Positions 20,875-31,692 of a DNA stretch of 64,000 nucleotides are shown here, piece after piece. Position 1 is the stretch's first letter, and every line of letters begins with the position of its first letter. The position numbers and the translations under genes were made by a program. Below the pieces are notes generated by a model that had not been told where the DNA came from, made no database searches, and saw nothing but the letters and a program-made list of their open reading frames with translations. This DNA comes from Lumbricus rubellus (lineage: Eukaryota > Annelida > Clitellata > Crassiclitellata > Lumbricidae): assembly GCA_945859605.1 (NCBI GenBank), contig OX243814.1, positions 38,483,630-38,547,629 on the forward strand, read 5' to 3'.

Positions 20875-21898
20875 CACCGTGAGTCAAAAAAAGTAAGCCA
20901 AATTGTTTTTCATATACTTCTAATGCCTGATAACATATCACGCTAATATTTTCCAAATATTTAGAGAATTGGACGAAGAATATGATTCCAAAATTTCATG
21001 AGATAAAGTTGAACGGATAAAAAGATATGAATCTTTAAACTTCATATGCCGAAATTGCCGTTTACAAGCAATTTTCTGTCAGATTCCGTAAAATGTAAGT
21101 CAAACTTTTTCTCATATCTCTAATGCCTGATGATCAATCATTCTAAAATTTTCCAGATATGTAGATAATTGAACTAGCAATATGACCCCAACAGTATGAT
21201 TTGATTATTTAATTAAATAAGATGCTCAAAATGTCATCCTTCAGCTTGCACGCAAGCCTTGAGGCGCAGGCGCCATTAGGCAACAGCATCATCGATTATC
21301 CTCTGGTCCAGGCCATCCCACACTTCCAACAAGCGTTGCTTCAGATCGTTTATATCATGGATTGTTGTCTGGTAGACTCGGTCTTTTATTATGCACGCTC
21401 CACACTTTATATTCCGTAAAATTTTACTCCAGGATCACTGAAGACCAAAATTGGGAATTATCAGGCATCAAAACTGCAGCGAACACCATAACAGATTTGC
21501 TGAAAACTGAAATTTCGGAGATGAAGTTCAAATATTCATATCTTTCTATCCGTTCAAATTTATTACATGATATTTTTGAATCCTATTCTAGGTTCAATTA
21601 TCTAAATATCTGGAAAGTTTTAGTATGAATAATTAGCTGGCATTGGAGATATAATAAAAACAGTTTAGCTTACTTTTTATTGAATCTGACAAAAATTGCT
21701 TGTAAACGACAATTTCGGCATATGAAGTTTACAGATTCATATCTTTTTATCCGTTCAATTTTATCCCATGAAATTTTGGAATCATATTCTTCGTCCAATT
21801 CTCTAAATATTTGGAAAATGTTAGCGTGATATGTTGTCAGGCATTAGAGATATATGAAAAACAATTTGGCTTAGGCCTACTTTTTTGGACTCACGGTG
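20875..21898. mobile_element. Tc1/mariner element relic
   Basis: Inverted ends CACCGTGAGTC (20875) and GACTCACGGTG (21898) with long inverted sub-terminal sequence (over 150 bp, including ATATGAATCT and AAACAATTTGGCTTA) and TA (or TATA) on both sides. The interior carries a transposase C-terminus at 21212-21366. The 243-bp MITE at 220-462 shares its sub-terminal sequence. Confidence 0.8.
21212..21366 (-). pseudogene. Tc1/mariner transposase C-terminal relic
   Basis: The minus strand reads NDLKQRLLEVWDGLDQRIID, a stop, WRLRLKACVQAEG, a stop, then HFEHLI. This is the end of Tc1-like transposases, where the LKxxLxxxWxxL pattern, the (Q)WRxRLxAC block and the terminal GGHFEHL are conserved. Two in-frame stops show that it is dead. 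Only this end of the protein remains inside the element. Confidence 0.8.
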
Positions 21899-21902
21899 TA
21901 TA

Positions 21903-23247
21903 ACCAAATTCAGTATCCGTGATTCACACTTAGCAATACACTCATGTGCAATCTGTGGGACGCCAACACTGTCGGGGTAAGATGCCTGATAAAAACGTTC
22001 TTGACTCAGCCTTAATGAGCTGAGAAACTATGTTTTTAATATGCCAATCTATATTCTAACGGCTATTAGCAGCAGTCAGTAGCAAAAGTTGGGAGGGACC
22101 TCCCAAGCCTCGTCGAAAGTTGGAGGGGACCATCCCATTAATGGTCCCAAACCTCTCAAAAGTTGGAGGGGACGCGTCCCGTGGGTCCCATAGGGTGGTT
22201 GCGCCTATGTAGTAGGCTACTAAGTTGAGAGCCTACAAACGGAGGACCCAATACAAAGGGACCAATTAAAGTCCCGCTAGCAGCGTCACCTATGTAGGCC
22301 TACCAGTAGGCTATAACTAGGCTACAAATGGAAGTAACTGTTGGTAACATATTAAGCAGCGGGAGCCATCTTATTTCAATATAAAATAATAGCCTACATT
22401 TTAGTATTATCTAGCGTAAGAATATTTTAGATAAACAAACAGTAAGCTTATATAAGGGATAGTCCAGGGGCGCCGTTAGGCGTACGCACTTAGCCTACGC
22501 AAGTTCGTACAGCGCGGAAAGGCTAAAAAAAGCGTAACCACTTTTCACATCCAAAATTACCTCTATGCGTAGGCCTACACCCAAAATGAAGCAAAAAGCT
22601 TATGCTGGTGATACCTCATAATCGCCACTAGGCATATATATATATATATATTTATATAAGCTCGTGTCGATCGCTGTTCGCTTCATATTATTGAGTGCAA
22701 GTTGCATTGTGCGTACAGAAAAAATCCTAGTGTATTGTGCGCAGGCCTACATAAAAAATCCTGGCGTAGCTGCTGGAATAGTCATACATTTTGAAGTTAG
22801 GCAGTGCTTAAAGTGCGGAGAATGAAGTAGCTACCTGGACGCTAAGTCTTACCTTTCCAAAAGAAGTGCCAGGACGCCCCTTACCTTTCCAGGCTGTGCT
22901 GGCCAACAAGTGACAGGACGGCGTTCAGATTTTAGAATAAGCGCATGGACGCCGTCCATGACCGTCCTGCCACACTTTAAGCCCCGAAGTTAGGCCTAGT
23001 AGGTGGTCACGCAACAGTTTTTTTTAAAGAGGAGGAGATTAGACGCACGTAGGCTAGTCCCTATATGGATATCGATAGGAAGATTGTTCCAAACAGTACT
23101 GTTGTACCAGCTATCTTAATTGAGAACTTGTGAGTGTTGGTGTGAGTAGCCTAAATGAAGGCCTATATATTTGGAGGCTGTTCTAGTACTGCAGGCCTAA
23201 GTGTGAAATGATCAAACCGGTGTTATAAAGTTAACAAAAGTTTGAGG
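21903..23247. other. no gene recognised; repeat fragments
   Basis: Contains a GTTGGAGGGGACC-type repeat (22085-22205) whose end GTGGTTGCGCCTATG is the reverse of CATAGGCGCAACCAC at 8480, a (TA)n tract at 22632-22652, and a CAGGGGCGCC end-like motif at 22467 whose partner I did not find. AGGCCTA palindromes become frequent from here on. No coding region supported. Confidence 0.5.
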
Positions 23248-23379
23248 TAGAGGAGAGCGGGGCATAATGGGATACTTAAGGCATTTTGAAGTTTTCATCA
23301 TATAATTATTAAGAAATCAGAACTTTTTGTACTCACATTGTGCAGGCATATATAACGTAGCCTGCAACATGGACTAGAA

Positions 23380-23754
23380 CAGTGGTTCCCAACCTTTTTT
23401 GACATTAGGGCCACTTTTACTAAGTTGGGCTCGTGGACCCGAGGGCCACTTTTTCTTAGTTAAAGGACATTAGGGCATTTAGGGGGCCACAATGCTAAAA
23501 TTTAATCAACTAAAAGCATGTAAAATTGTTATGATTGAGTAGAAATAGAATGTTTTAGGTTATTTAGAGACGTCAAAATAAAATAATTTGTAATGGAAAT
23601 AATTATAATGTTCTATCCTGTCCAAAGTGTAAACTTTGTCATATATTTTTGTTAATTCTTTGAGAGATGATGGCAATTGTTGAGGCCTCGTCGGGCCATT
23701 TTTTAGGCCTCGCGGGCCGCTTTTGGCCCGCGGGCCACGGGTTGAGAACCGCTG
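23380..23754. mobile_element. hAT MITE, 375 bp
   Basis: Ends CAGTGGTTCCCAACC and GGTTGAGAACCGCTG with a perfect 8-bp duplication GACTAGAA (23372-23379, 23755-23762). Non-coding; G/C-rich arms repeat GGGCCAC / GTGGCCC-like words. Confidence 0.9.
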
Positions 23755-24429
23755 GACTAGAATAATCTACTTAAGCATCAACCACATAGAAGATACAATT
23801 TTTTACCAACAGGTCCCAAAATCCCGTTACGCTCCACCACCTGGGGTAAAATGGGGTTCCTATCCCATTATGCCCCGTAAAACGCAATATTCTATAATAT
23901 CCAAAAAGTGTCACATATTTTTTTTTATTATTGCTCGTTTTTGCAATCTAAACAATGATTGAGACGGACGTGAGGGGTAGCCTAATTATAAAATATAAGA
24001 AATATGGGATAAAATTGCTTTCGCATCACAGCAAGGGGCAAAATGGGATATCTGTAGCCCATTATGCCCCAATTTGTCACAAAACTGTAAACCCGCCATT
24101 TTGAAACAAAATACTGAACTTGTGCAGGCATAGCCTATAGGCTATAACGTACAATTTTTCATATGGGAATATGTGACTTTATAAATTATAGAACCCTACA
24201 CATGGATGGTAATTATGGTATATAACTTAAATTTAGTATAGCTCCACTGTTTCTAGACACTTTTTGGATAACGGACGTACCTTACTTGGGAGAGGGTGAA
24301 AATCAACTTTTCATCATAAAAACTGCAAGATGCATCGAGATCGTAAATGCTTTGTCCTTCATCTTCAAAATTAATATGCTTTATTTCAGATTGAAATTTT
24401 GTCGTTATTTAAAAGTAAGTAAGATGGAC

Positions 24430-25540
24430 CAGGGCCTTCGACAGGATTTGGGGCCCAGGGTCACAACTAATTTTCGAGGCCTTTTTCAAATCTTTTGAAA
24501 ACTCAACAGAAAGGTTCAAATCATCCTTCGAATCTTCAAAGCCACGAATTTATCGATAATGCTTTGATAATTTAAAGTTCTAGCGATATCAGAATTAATG
24601 CATAACATAGCCAATCCATTTGCTATTTTTTCAATAAAATTGACAATAATATGTGGTCAATTTTGTCAAATTGACTATTGCTGGTATAGTGTACTGTGTA
24701 AGCTATAGCGTATACATTGCAAAGCGAATCGGACGATAAGAACAATATATTCATATTAAAAGATTATTTAGGTTTTAGTGTTTGACTTAGGCCTACGACT
24801 TACGAGTAATAAGCTTAATATAGTTTAGACCAGCGGTTTCCAACCCGTTACGCGCGAATCCTGAAAAAATTACCCGCCAGGCCTAAAAAATGACCCTCGC
24901 CTCTCACAGAATTAACAAAAATATTAGAAAAAATGGACAATTTGGACAGGATGGAACATAAAATTATTTCCTAAGGCAAATTATTTTATTTTAAAGTCTA
25001 TAAACATCAAACATTCTACTTTGAAAAGTTTGAATCAATTAGGCCTATAACAATTTTTATATGCCTTAAAAAATTAATTTAGCATTTTACCCCCCCCCCC
25101 AGTGCCCTACTGTTCTTTTAACTAAGAAAAAGTGGCCCTCGTATCCTCCAACTTACAAAAAGTGGTCATACAGTCAAAAAAGGTTGGGAACCACTGTTTA
25201 GACTGTTGACTCTTGCCAAGTCTAGGTGAGTGTTGACATTGACAACTTTTCAATTTTACAACTAAATTAACTCATATTAGATATACACAAATTTTTACAG
25301 TCTGCAATTTAGCATCAACGATTTTGTCACGAAATAATTATAATTTGTATAGCGCTATATCTTGATGAATTCGTCATGAAACAATAAGAATTTGTATAGC
25401 GCTATATTTCAATGAATAACTCCTTAATTCTGTAATTCCTCGTTTCAATAAATAACTTCGTAATTTCAAAATTCCGAGGCCCTTTATCAAGTGAGGCCTG
25501 GGGCCAAATGGCCCCGGTGGCCCCCCTGTCGGAGGCCCTG
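24430..25540. mobile_element. hAT element, 1111 bp, non-autonomous
   Basis: Ends CAGGGCCTTCGACAGG and CCTGTCGGAGGCCCTG with a perfect 8-bp duplication AGATGGAC (24422-24429, 25541-25548). It contains a second hAT MITE (24831-25196) and a two-copy direct repeat around GTATAGCGCTATAT (25345-25410). No transposase frame. Confidence 0.9.
24831..25196. mobile_element. hAT MITE nested in 24430-25540
   Basis: Ends CAGCGGTTTCCAACCCG and GGTTGGGAACCACTG, the same family as 23380-23754. The flank GTTTAGAC at 24823-24830 recurs at 25196-25203, overlapping the last element base, so the duplication is nearly intact. Confidence 0.8.
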
Positions 25541-25608
25541 AGATGGACAATAATGAAGTTTCCCGTTATACCCCAGTATCCCATTATGCCCCGCTCTTCC
25601 CTAATATA

Positions 25609-25793
25609 CAGGGTGCGCCAAAAAAGACCCCCCTAAGATTTTTGCCAATATCTTGACCAAAAGTAATAATTTCGAAATGAAATTTTACAGTCTTAAAGAC
25701 TATTCATATTTACACCAGATGGCCAGATTTCATTAAAATATATGAGGGGTGGCCTCACTAAAAAACCTAGGGGGTTCTTTTTGGCGCACCCTG
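25609..25793. mobile_element. Tc1/mariner-type MITE, 185 bp
   Basis: Inverted ends CAGGGTGCGCCAAAAAAG and CTTTTTGGCGCACCCTG, each bordered by TA (25607-25608, 25794-25795). Non-coding. Confidence 0.85.
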
Positions 25794-26015
25794 TAGGCCA
25801 TGCTTATAGCGAAACATGAATTCACCAGTTTGATATAGCCTATTCTTATTTGATCTAGTTTTAAAATGCCGTTGAGGTAAACAGTTGGGCAGCATGAGCT
25901 AGACTTGCAATATTATTCGAGGCCCAGACAAAATTGCAATGCTATATAGGCCTATGGGTAGACTAATGAGTAGTAAAGGTTGGTTAATATGTTAGTTGGC
26001 AACTTATATGAGATA

Positions 26016-26150
26016 CGAGATAGAATACCTATAGTTTTTTGGCCAGTTTTATCGACATTTCGGAAATGTGTTCCTTCCAAGTTCCAGGTCAGATTCTGAT
26101 CGATGACTACACCAAGAAAGTTTACTTAGCTAGTTTGGGGGATGGGTATA
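26016..26150 (-). pseudogene. LINE reverse transcriptase fragment
   Basis: The minus strand reads VNFLGVVIDQNLTWN and, about 20 codons on, KTIGILS. This is the FLGVxIDxxLTW ... IGI block after the polymerase domain in the CR1/L2-like LINEs seen complete at 45443-46882 and 56647-58059. Only about 40 codons remain. Confidence 0.7.
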
Positions 26151-26173
26151 CACATTGAGTATGGCCTGCATAT

Positions 26174-26215
26174 TACGGTAGTGGCGGACTTAGCCATAAG
26201 TCCACCACTACCGTA
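26174..26215. repeat. 42-bp near-perfect hairpin
   Basis: The arms TACGGTAGTGGCGGACTTA and its reverse complement (one mismatch) are separated by four bases. Too short for a MITE with clear ends; function unknown. Confidence 0.7.
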
Positions 26216-27494
26216 GGCCTACTCATTATAGCCTCTGTCCCTGTCATAAAAGCTTCAAGCCAGCAGAGTTTCAGGCTTCTGCCAAGTCGCAACTTTCTAG
26301 ATTCATCGATCACGGTCATGTCGAAGCTCGAAACAGTCCAATCTGCAACCCTACTGATGACACCTAGGCCTACCTTGCGATGACACGACCAGAGAAGTGG
26401 ATCCTGTAGGCCTAGCAGGGATGGGTCATGCAATGCAGCCTGTCTTAATAAAAGAAAGATTCAGGAGATGATGGTTCGCGGCCAAGAGGGCCAAGAGGAC
26501 CAACTGACATGCTGCAGGGCTTTTGTGGGTCCAGATCATAGCGATTCCGGGGGTAGGCCTGCCATGACTGATAACATAGGTTTTGAAGCGCTTATAAAGC
26601 GTGTGGGGCCTGTGGGCGTCCAGGCAAGACAGTCGTTATATGCCTCACGAATCATGACAGCTCACTGCCTCAAGGGACCATGCAAGTCTACATGACGTTG
26701 ATCAGAGTGGACCGCATGACGTGAGCGGCACCAGCATGGTGGAACATTGCGGGGCAGCAGGAGAGACTGGAAAGTGATAGACTAAAGTCCGCGATAAACC
26801 GTCCGACTGCATTTTCTTCCGAGGACAGCCTCGCTTCAAGCAGCCGTATAGAGCGTCGGGGAGCCTCTTTCCTGCTGTCCTGCGGGATCAGGACCATAAT
26901 TTTATCTCTCATCAGACCGAAACATCACGACCCTATTATATAAGTTGACCAATCTACATGTAATGAGGAAAATGTTAATGCAAAGAATTCTTTACATTGT
27001 TTAAATGCAACATAAACCAAAAGTGTTTCATAAGCAGTTGGTCATGAAATGAATAGCCTATAAACCTACATAGGCCTACTTAATTTCTTTGGCGTAGGCC
27101 TACTTAGGCTAGGCTAGACCTACTTAAAACAAAATTCAATCGTTATCTTGAATCGTTTCTCAATCCAAACCGATTCGTGTCATTTTACTTTCGACTCGTT
27201 TCTATCCCAAACAAATTGCTTGTTGTTGATTTTGAGTATGAGTAGGCCTAATTGCCTATAATTTATATGGCCTATGAAAATGAAAGTGGAATCATGCTTT
27301 TGACACACAGAATTACGCTGAAACGATTATCGAAGGTCACATGACCGCGCTGTGCAGACCTTGCATGTTCTATTCCGGATTTTTTTGGGGTTATTTTAGT
27401 TCAGCTGTTGTGAATTTGTTTTGTTGAGTTTTTTAATCTTGTTGACTCCAGCGCACCAGTCCACCGAAGGCCTTTTAAGTCGTTGGAAATCAAT
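26216..27494. other. no gene recognised upstream of gene B
   Basis: A relatively G+C-rich segment (26400-26900) with open frames on both strands but no motif I recognise, then AT-rich DNA leading to gene B. A promoter for gene B should lie here, but no clear core element stands out. Confidence 0.45.
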
Positions 27495-27537
27495 ATGCTG
27501 CTTATAATCGTGCTTTCAATTCAGATTGTCTTTACAG
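27495..27537 (+). CDS. gene B exon 1: signal peptide
   Basis: ATG followed by MLLIIVLSIQIVFT, a hydrophobic secretion signal, and the donor ACAG|GTTTAAG. Phase 1. This start gives the only signal peptide in frame with the Ig exons. Confidence 0.75.
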
Positions 27538-30500
27538 GTTTAAGCCTACTCAAGCTTAATTATAATTCTAATAGTTGACAACTTGACATGCAGCCTAACG
27601 TTTTCTCAGTTAGTAAAAATTAGTCATTTCGTCGTGTTAAGTTAAAATACAGGTAATATTTTCTCTTTAATAAAGTATAAAGGATGCAGCTTGTTTAATG
27701 CTCAGCGTGGTAGTTCACCGAAGTGTTTCCTTGTAGCTGTTGCACTGAGTCAACAGTGGATTCATCGACCTGAAAATGTCGCCATCTTGGCTGGAAACAA
27801 TCTGACATTACGATGTCTGCAAAAATCAGCAAATAATTCTTCTGTCCAGTGGTCTTTTTACACAGATGATAATCCTAACATTCCTACGCCGTTGACTGAT
27901 GACAACGGATGTCTTAAAAATAATTCTTGGAGGTACACGTGTGGAGAAGGGAATCACATTCTCAATTTCAATTGCATAGACAAGACATACACTGGAACAT
28001 ATGAATGCAGAGCTTCTGGAAAGACACCCAGCATGCGCCTTACTATACTTGGTAGATATGATACTTATTTTTTAAGTTCAACATCACGTTAGGTTGGTGT
28101 TAACAGATTACTATGGCTAAAGTTAGCTACACCGGTAAGCAAGAGCGGCATTCGTCTGTTGGATACAACGGACTGCGGTTCAAGCCCCGGGCTGGGAGTT
28201 AACACTCAGAGATTTAGATATCTCGGGCTAGCACGTGTGGGACGCAGAGGCGCAAGCTCCTGCGGAGTGACCTTGGGCAAGTTTCTTACCCATCATTGTC
28301 TGTGGGGGAAGGCAACGGAAAACCACCTCACTCATCTCATCCCACGGGCGCAAAGCCAATGAACCTGCCTTCTGTCAGAGAACCATCATCGTGACTAAAG
28401 TAAAGACGTCACTGGTTTTTAAGTATGCCTATTCACCCATTATTTCATCATAGTGATCATCAGCACATCTGGTGGTAAATAAAGAAAAAACCAGCCCCAG
28501 CACGAACATACTATTCTGCTGAGAGAATTAAGCTTTTCTGAGGACCGAGGTTGAGGATGTCAGTCATTTTATACCTGCACCATGTTTGGAAACTCAACGG
28601 TGCTATTTTTGTAATCTTACCCAGGTCAAACGTTATCGGGGGTGGGGGGGGGGGGGGGTGGGAGGCATTGCAAGAAATAGAAATGGTTATCTTCATGAAA
28701 ATTGTAGCATAACAATCTAGTAAAATCTTTTGCTATAGATGATCAACTATTACAATGGTGCATAAAAGTAATTTTAAATAACGCGCACCTAGTAGTAAAA
28801 GGTACAGCTCAAGCTCACTGAAAATGTTAGTTTCAGTTATTGCATTCTTTCCATGTTGCCAATTATTCCCACGGTCGATTTAAATTTTGACAAACTTTTT
28901 GCTAATTAGGCCTATGCCCCTAGACCCAATGACCAATTATTGCCCATATTGTTTCTATGTTGGCCTTTTGCGAAACCAAGAAAATGATTTCTTATAATTA
29001 TTTGCTGACGAAAATGCCTTGCGCCATTTTATTTAGGCCTACATCAATTATATATATGTCACGTTACTCACGTAGGCCTAATCAAAAACCTTAAGCTGAT
29101 AATAGGCTACGTGGGGATGGCTATGGACACCAGCACTGCAGGCCTACAACCTCAGCAGAAGCCGTTCGGTTGTGAGATGCGTAAGGTCTGCACGCGTGAC
29201 GCCAATTTAGTCAACATGTAGCCTATAGGAAATTGCCTACACTTGCACGTGGAGTTGATGACTTGTAGGCCCTATTTAGAGCTATAGCCTATATTGAGTT
29301 TAAAGCGGGTGGGATAGCGTGGAAACGACGTTGCCACTGCTCTTGAAACTCTGTGCTATGTCCATTCTTTGCTATGCTCTATGTCCACTTGATTAAAAAT
29401 CAACCTACATAAGCTTATCTAATGTTATATTATTTATCAGGGTGACATGCATGGGCTATGTCCGGAGCATTCGAGCTTGGCTGGACTTTCTTTCTTATGC
29501 GCTGTCATTGAGTAGAATATAACAAGTTGTTAAAGTGATTTAAGTGAGCATGCAGTAGGAACGCCGAATGTGTGAGCAATGGGAAGGCCGGTGAATATAG
29601 ATGGATGGGTGGATGAGTGGATGGGTGGGTGAATTGATGGATGGATGGATGTATGTATGTATGGGTAGGCCTACTGGTAGTAGTGAGTAGATAGGTACAT
29701 GTAGGTATGCAGGTATGGAATAATCTTTTGGAACGCACGCGCTACTATGGTTCCATGCATGGAACAGTGGGAACACAAGCACTATTTATATTTCTGGAAG
29801 GTTCTTGCACATTCTAGAATGTTCTTAAAAGTTCCCGAAAGTTCCAAGCTACTTCAAGTTTACTCAGCAGGCTTGTTCTTTGCCAAGAATTCTGCACAGT
29901 CCTTTATTTCCTCATAATTATGATAAGTTGCCGTAACTATGTCAGTTTAAGTTTCTTGAATAAGCGAAATAATTTAGCCTATAGCCTATAAATAGGCCTA
30001 AAACGGCGAAAGAATTGTTGTCAGTGAATCAAAGAAATTTTTTGATAGGTTTCGCAAAAAGGTGGACATAGAATTACAGCTCTAGGGTTCTAGGGGCACA
30101 ATTATATTAGGCCTATTAGTCAAAATCAAATTATGTAATGCTATATTCGTTTTAGGCGCTATGCCTGACTTTGTAAAGGCTCACTTTTAAATATAGGCCT
30201 AGACGTCAATCAATGGCTGCGCTGATGGATTTACTCAAAGTTGTCGAACAAACTCTTTTCGCAATCTAAACATAAATAGTTAGCCTACACCAATCCAAAC
30301 ACTGTAATCAATATGCTATAGGCCTAGGACTTATACCTAACTTAGGCTACATTACTGAATCAAATTAAGTGCAGTGTTGATCGCTTAATCGTGCTACGCA
30401 GGCCCGCCGACAGAAATTCCGAGCCCCTGGGCAGAGCACTCACGGTCCTTAAACTATCTTTAGGCTCTCTGAGCAACTTTAGATAAAACATATAGAAATA

Positions 30501-30549
30501 ACAAAGGTGTGGGTCGAATGTACAAAAATGTATATATATATATGTAAGT

Positions 30550-30600
<51 letters not shown>

Positions 30601-31660
30601 ATATCTATTAAGAATAAAAATTTCTAATTCATGGTAATAAAAAAAAGGATTTTTTTAAAGATTTAACCAGTGGTGTAGTCCTAAAAAATGAAGTGGGGGA
30701 ACGCCTAAAAATGAAGTGGGGAACGCCTGGAAATTGAAGAAGCAAAATTACAACAGACAGACGCTGAGACGTCATTTACATAGAGTATTTATCCCTCCCT
30801 GGAAAAAAGTGGGGGAACGGCGTTCCCCCGCGTTTCCCCCCACTACACCACTGGATTTAACTGCAGCAAAAATTGTTTATAATATCCTCGTTGGTCAATT
30901 ATTTTGAAAGATCATAATATTCCGTTGCAAGCAGTGCTGCAGTGGCAGAGCCAGGATTTCAATTTTGAGGGTCTGAATCCTCGCGGAGGAGATTTTCCAT
31001 TTTCATATTTTCATCCGCCAAAATTTCTGACGACTTGTTTAGTCATTTGGTCAAAATCTTGTGGAAATTTTCCATTTTCATCCGCCAAAATTTCTGACGA
31101 CCTTTTTTTAGACATTTGGTTGAAATCTCATGGAAATCTCACATTTTTAGGATGCTAAAGTGGAAATATTTACTTTCTACAGGTAAAAAACCAGATGGCC
31201 TTTGGGGGGCTTAGCCCTCCCTAACCCCCTCTGGCGCCGCTAGTGATTGCAAGACCTGCAAGACCATTCAGTCTGTCTTGCTTCGTGACAGATCATTGAA
31301 TACTTTTAATTTGCTTGAACTTGCTGAAAGATCTTTCAACTTCCGCATTACACTCACAAGCTCTGATGGCAGAGTGCTAACATCAAAACCATGCCTTTCT
31401 ACAATTTCGATAATAATTTCAATTTTTGGGCCCGCCACCGCCAGCAATCAACTTATGAAAAATATTGTGCTGGCCCGAGAGAATTGAATAGACGTCCAAC
31501 TCATCTTCTCTATTATTCTTCAAGAAAACCTGAAGACTTGTCTAAGATTTATTTTTAGCAGACTTTCCTATAACGTGATTTAGTGCAAGATTCTGTTTTG
31601 CTTAGGCGTGTTGTAAATGTCAGTTTAATAATAATAATAATTGGCCTAAAACATAAAAAT

Positions 31661-31692
<32 letters not shown>

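Larger units (their letters stand above)
23250..25601. mobile_element. TA-flanked MITE family host of nested elements
   Basis: Outer inverted ends GAGGAGAGCGGGGCATAATG (23250) and CATTATGCCCCGCTCTTCCC (25601), each bordered by TA. Internal partial copies of the same motif occur near 23875 (CCCATTATGCCCCGT) and 24035. Two hAT-type elements (23380-23754; 24430-25540) have inserted into it. Confidence 0.65.

Noticed and set aside
26173..26912. Open frames in the GC-richer stretch upstream of gene B
   Set aside because: No motif, no splice logic, and frames on both strands, as expected for GC-richer DNA.
29505..29782. Minus-strand frames rich in His/Pro/Thr near 29.6 kb
   Set aside because: They run over a GGAT/GTAT microsatellite in a gene B intron.
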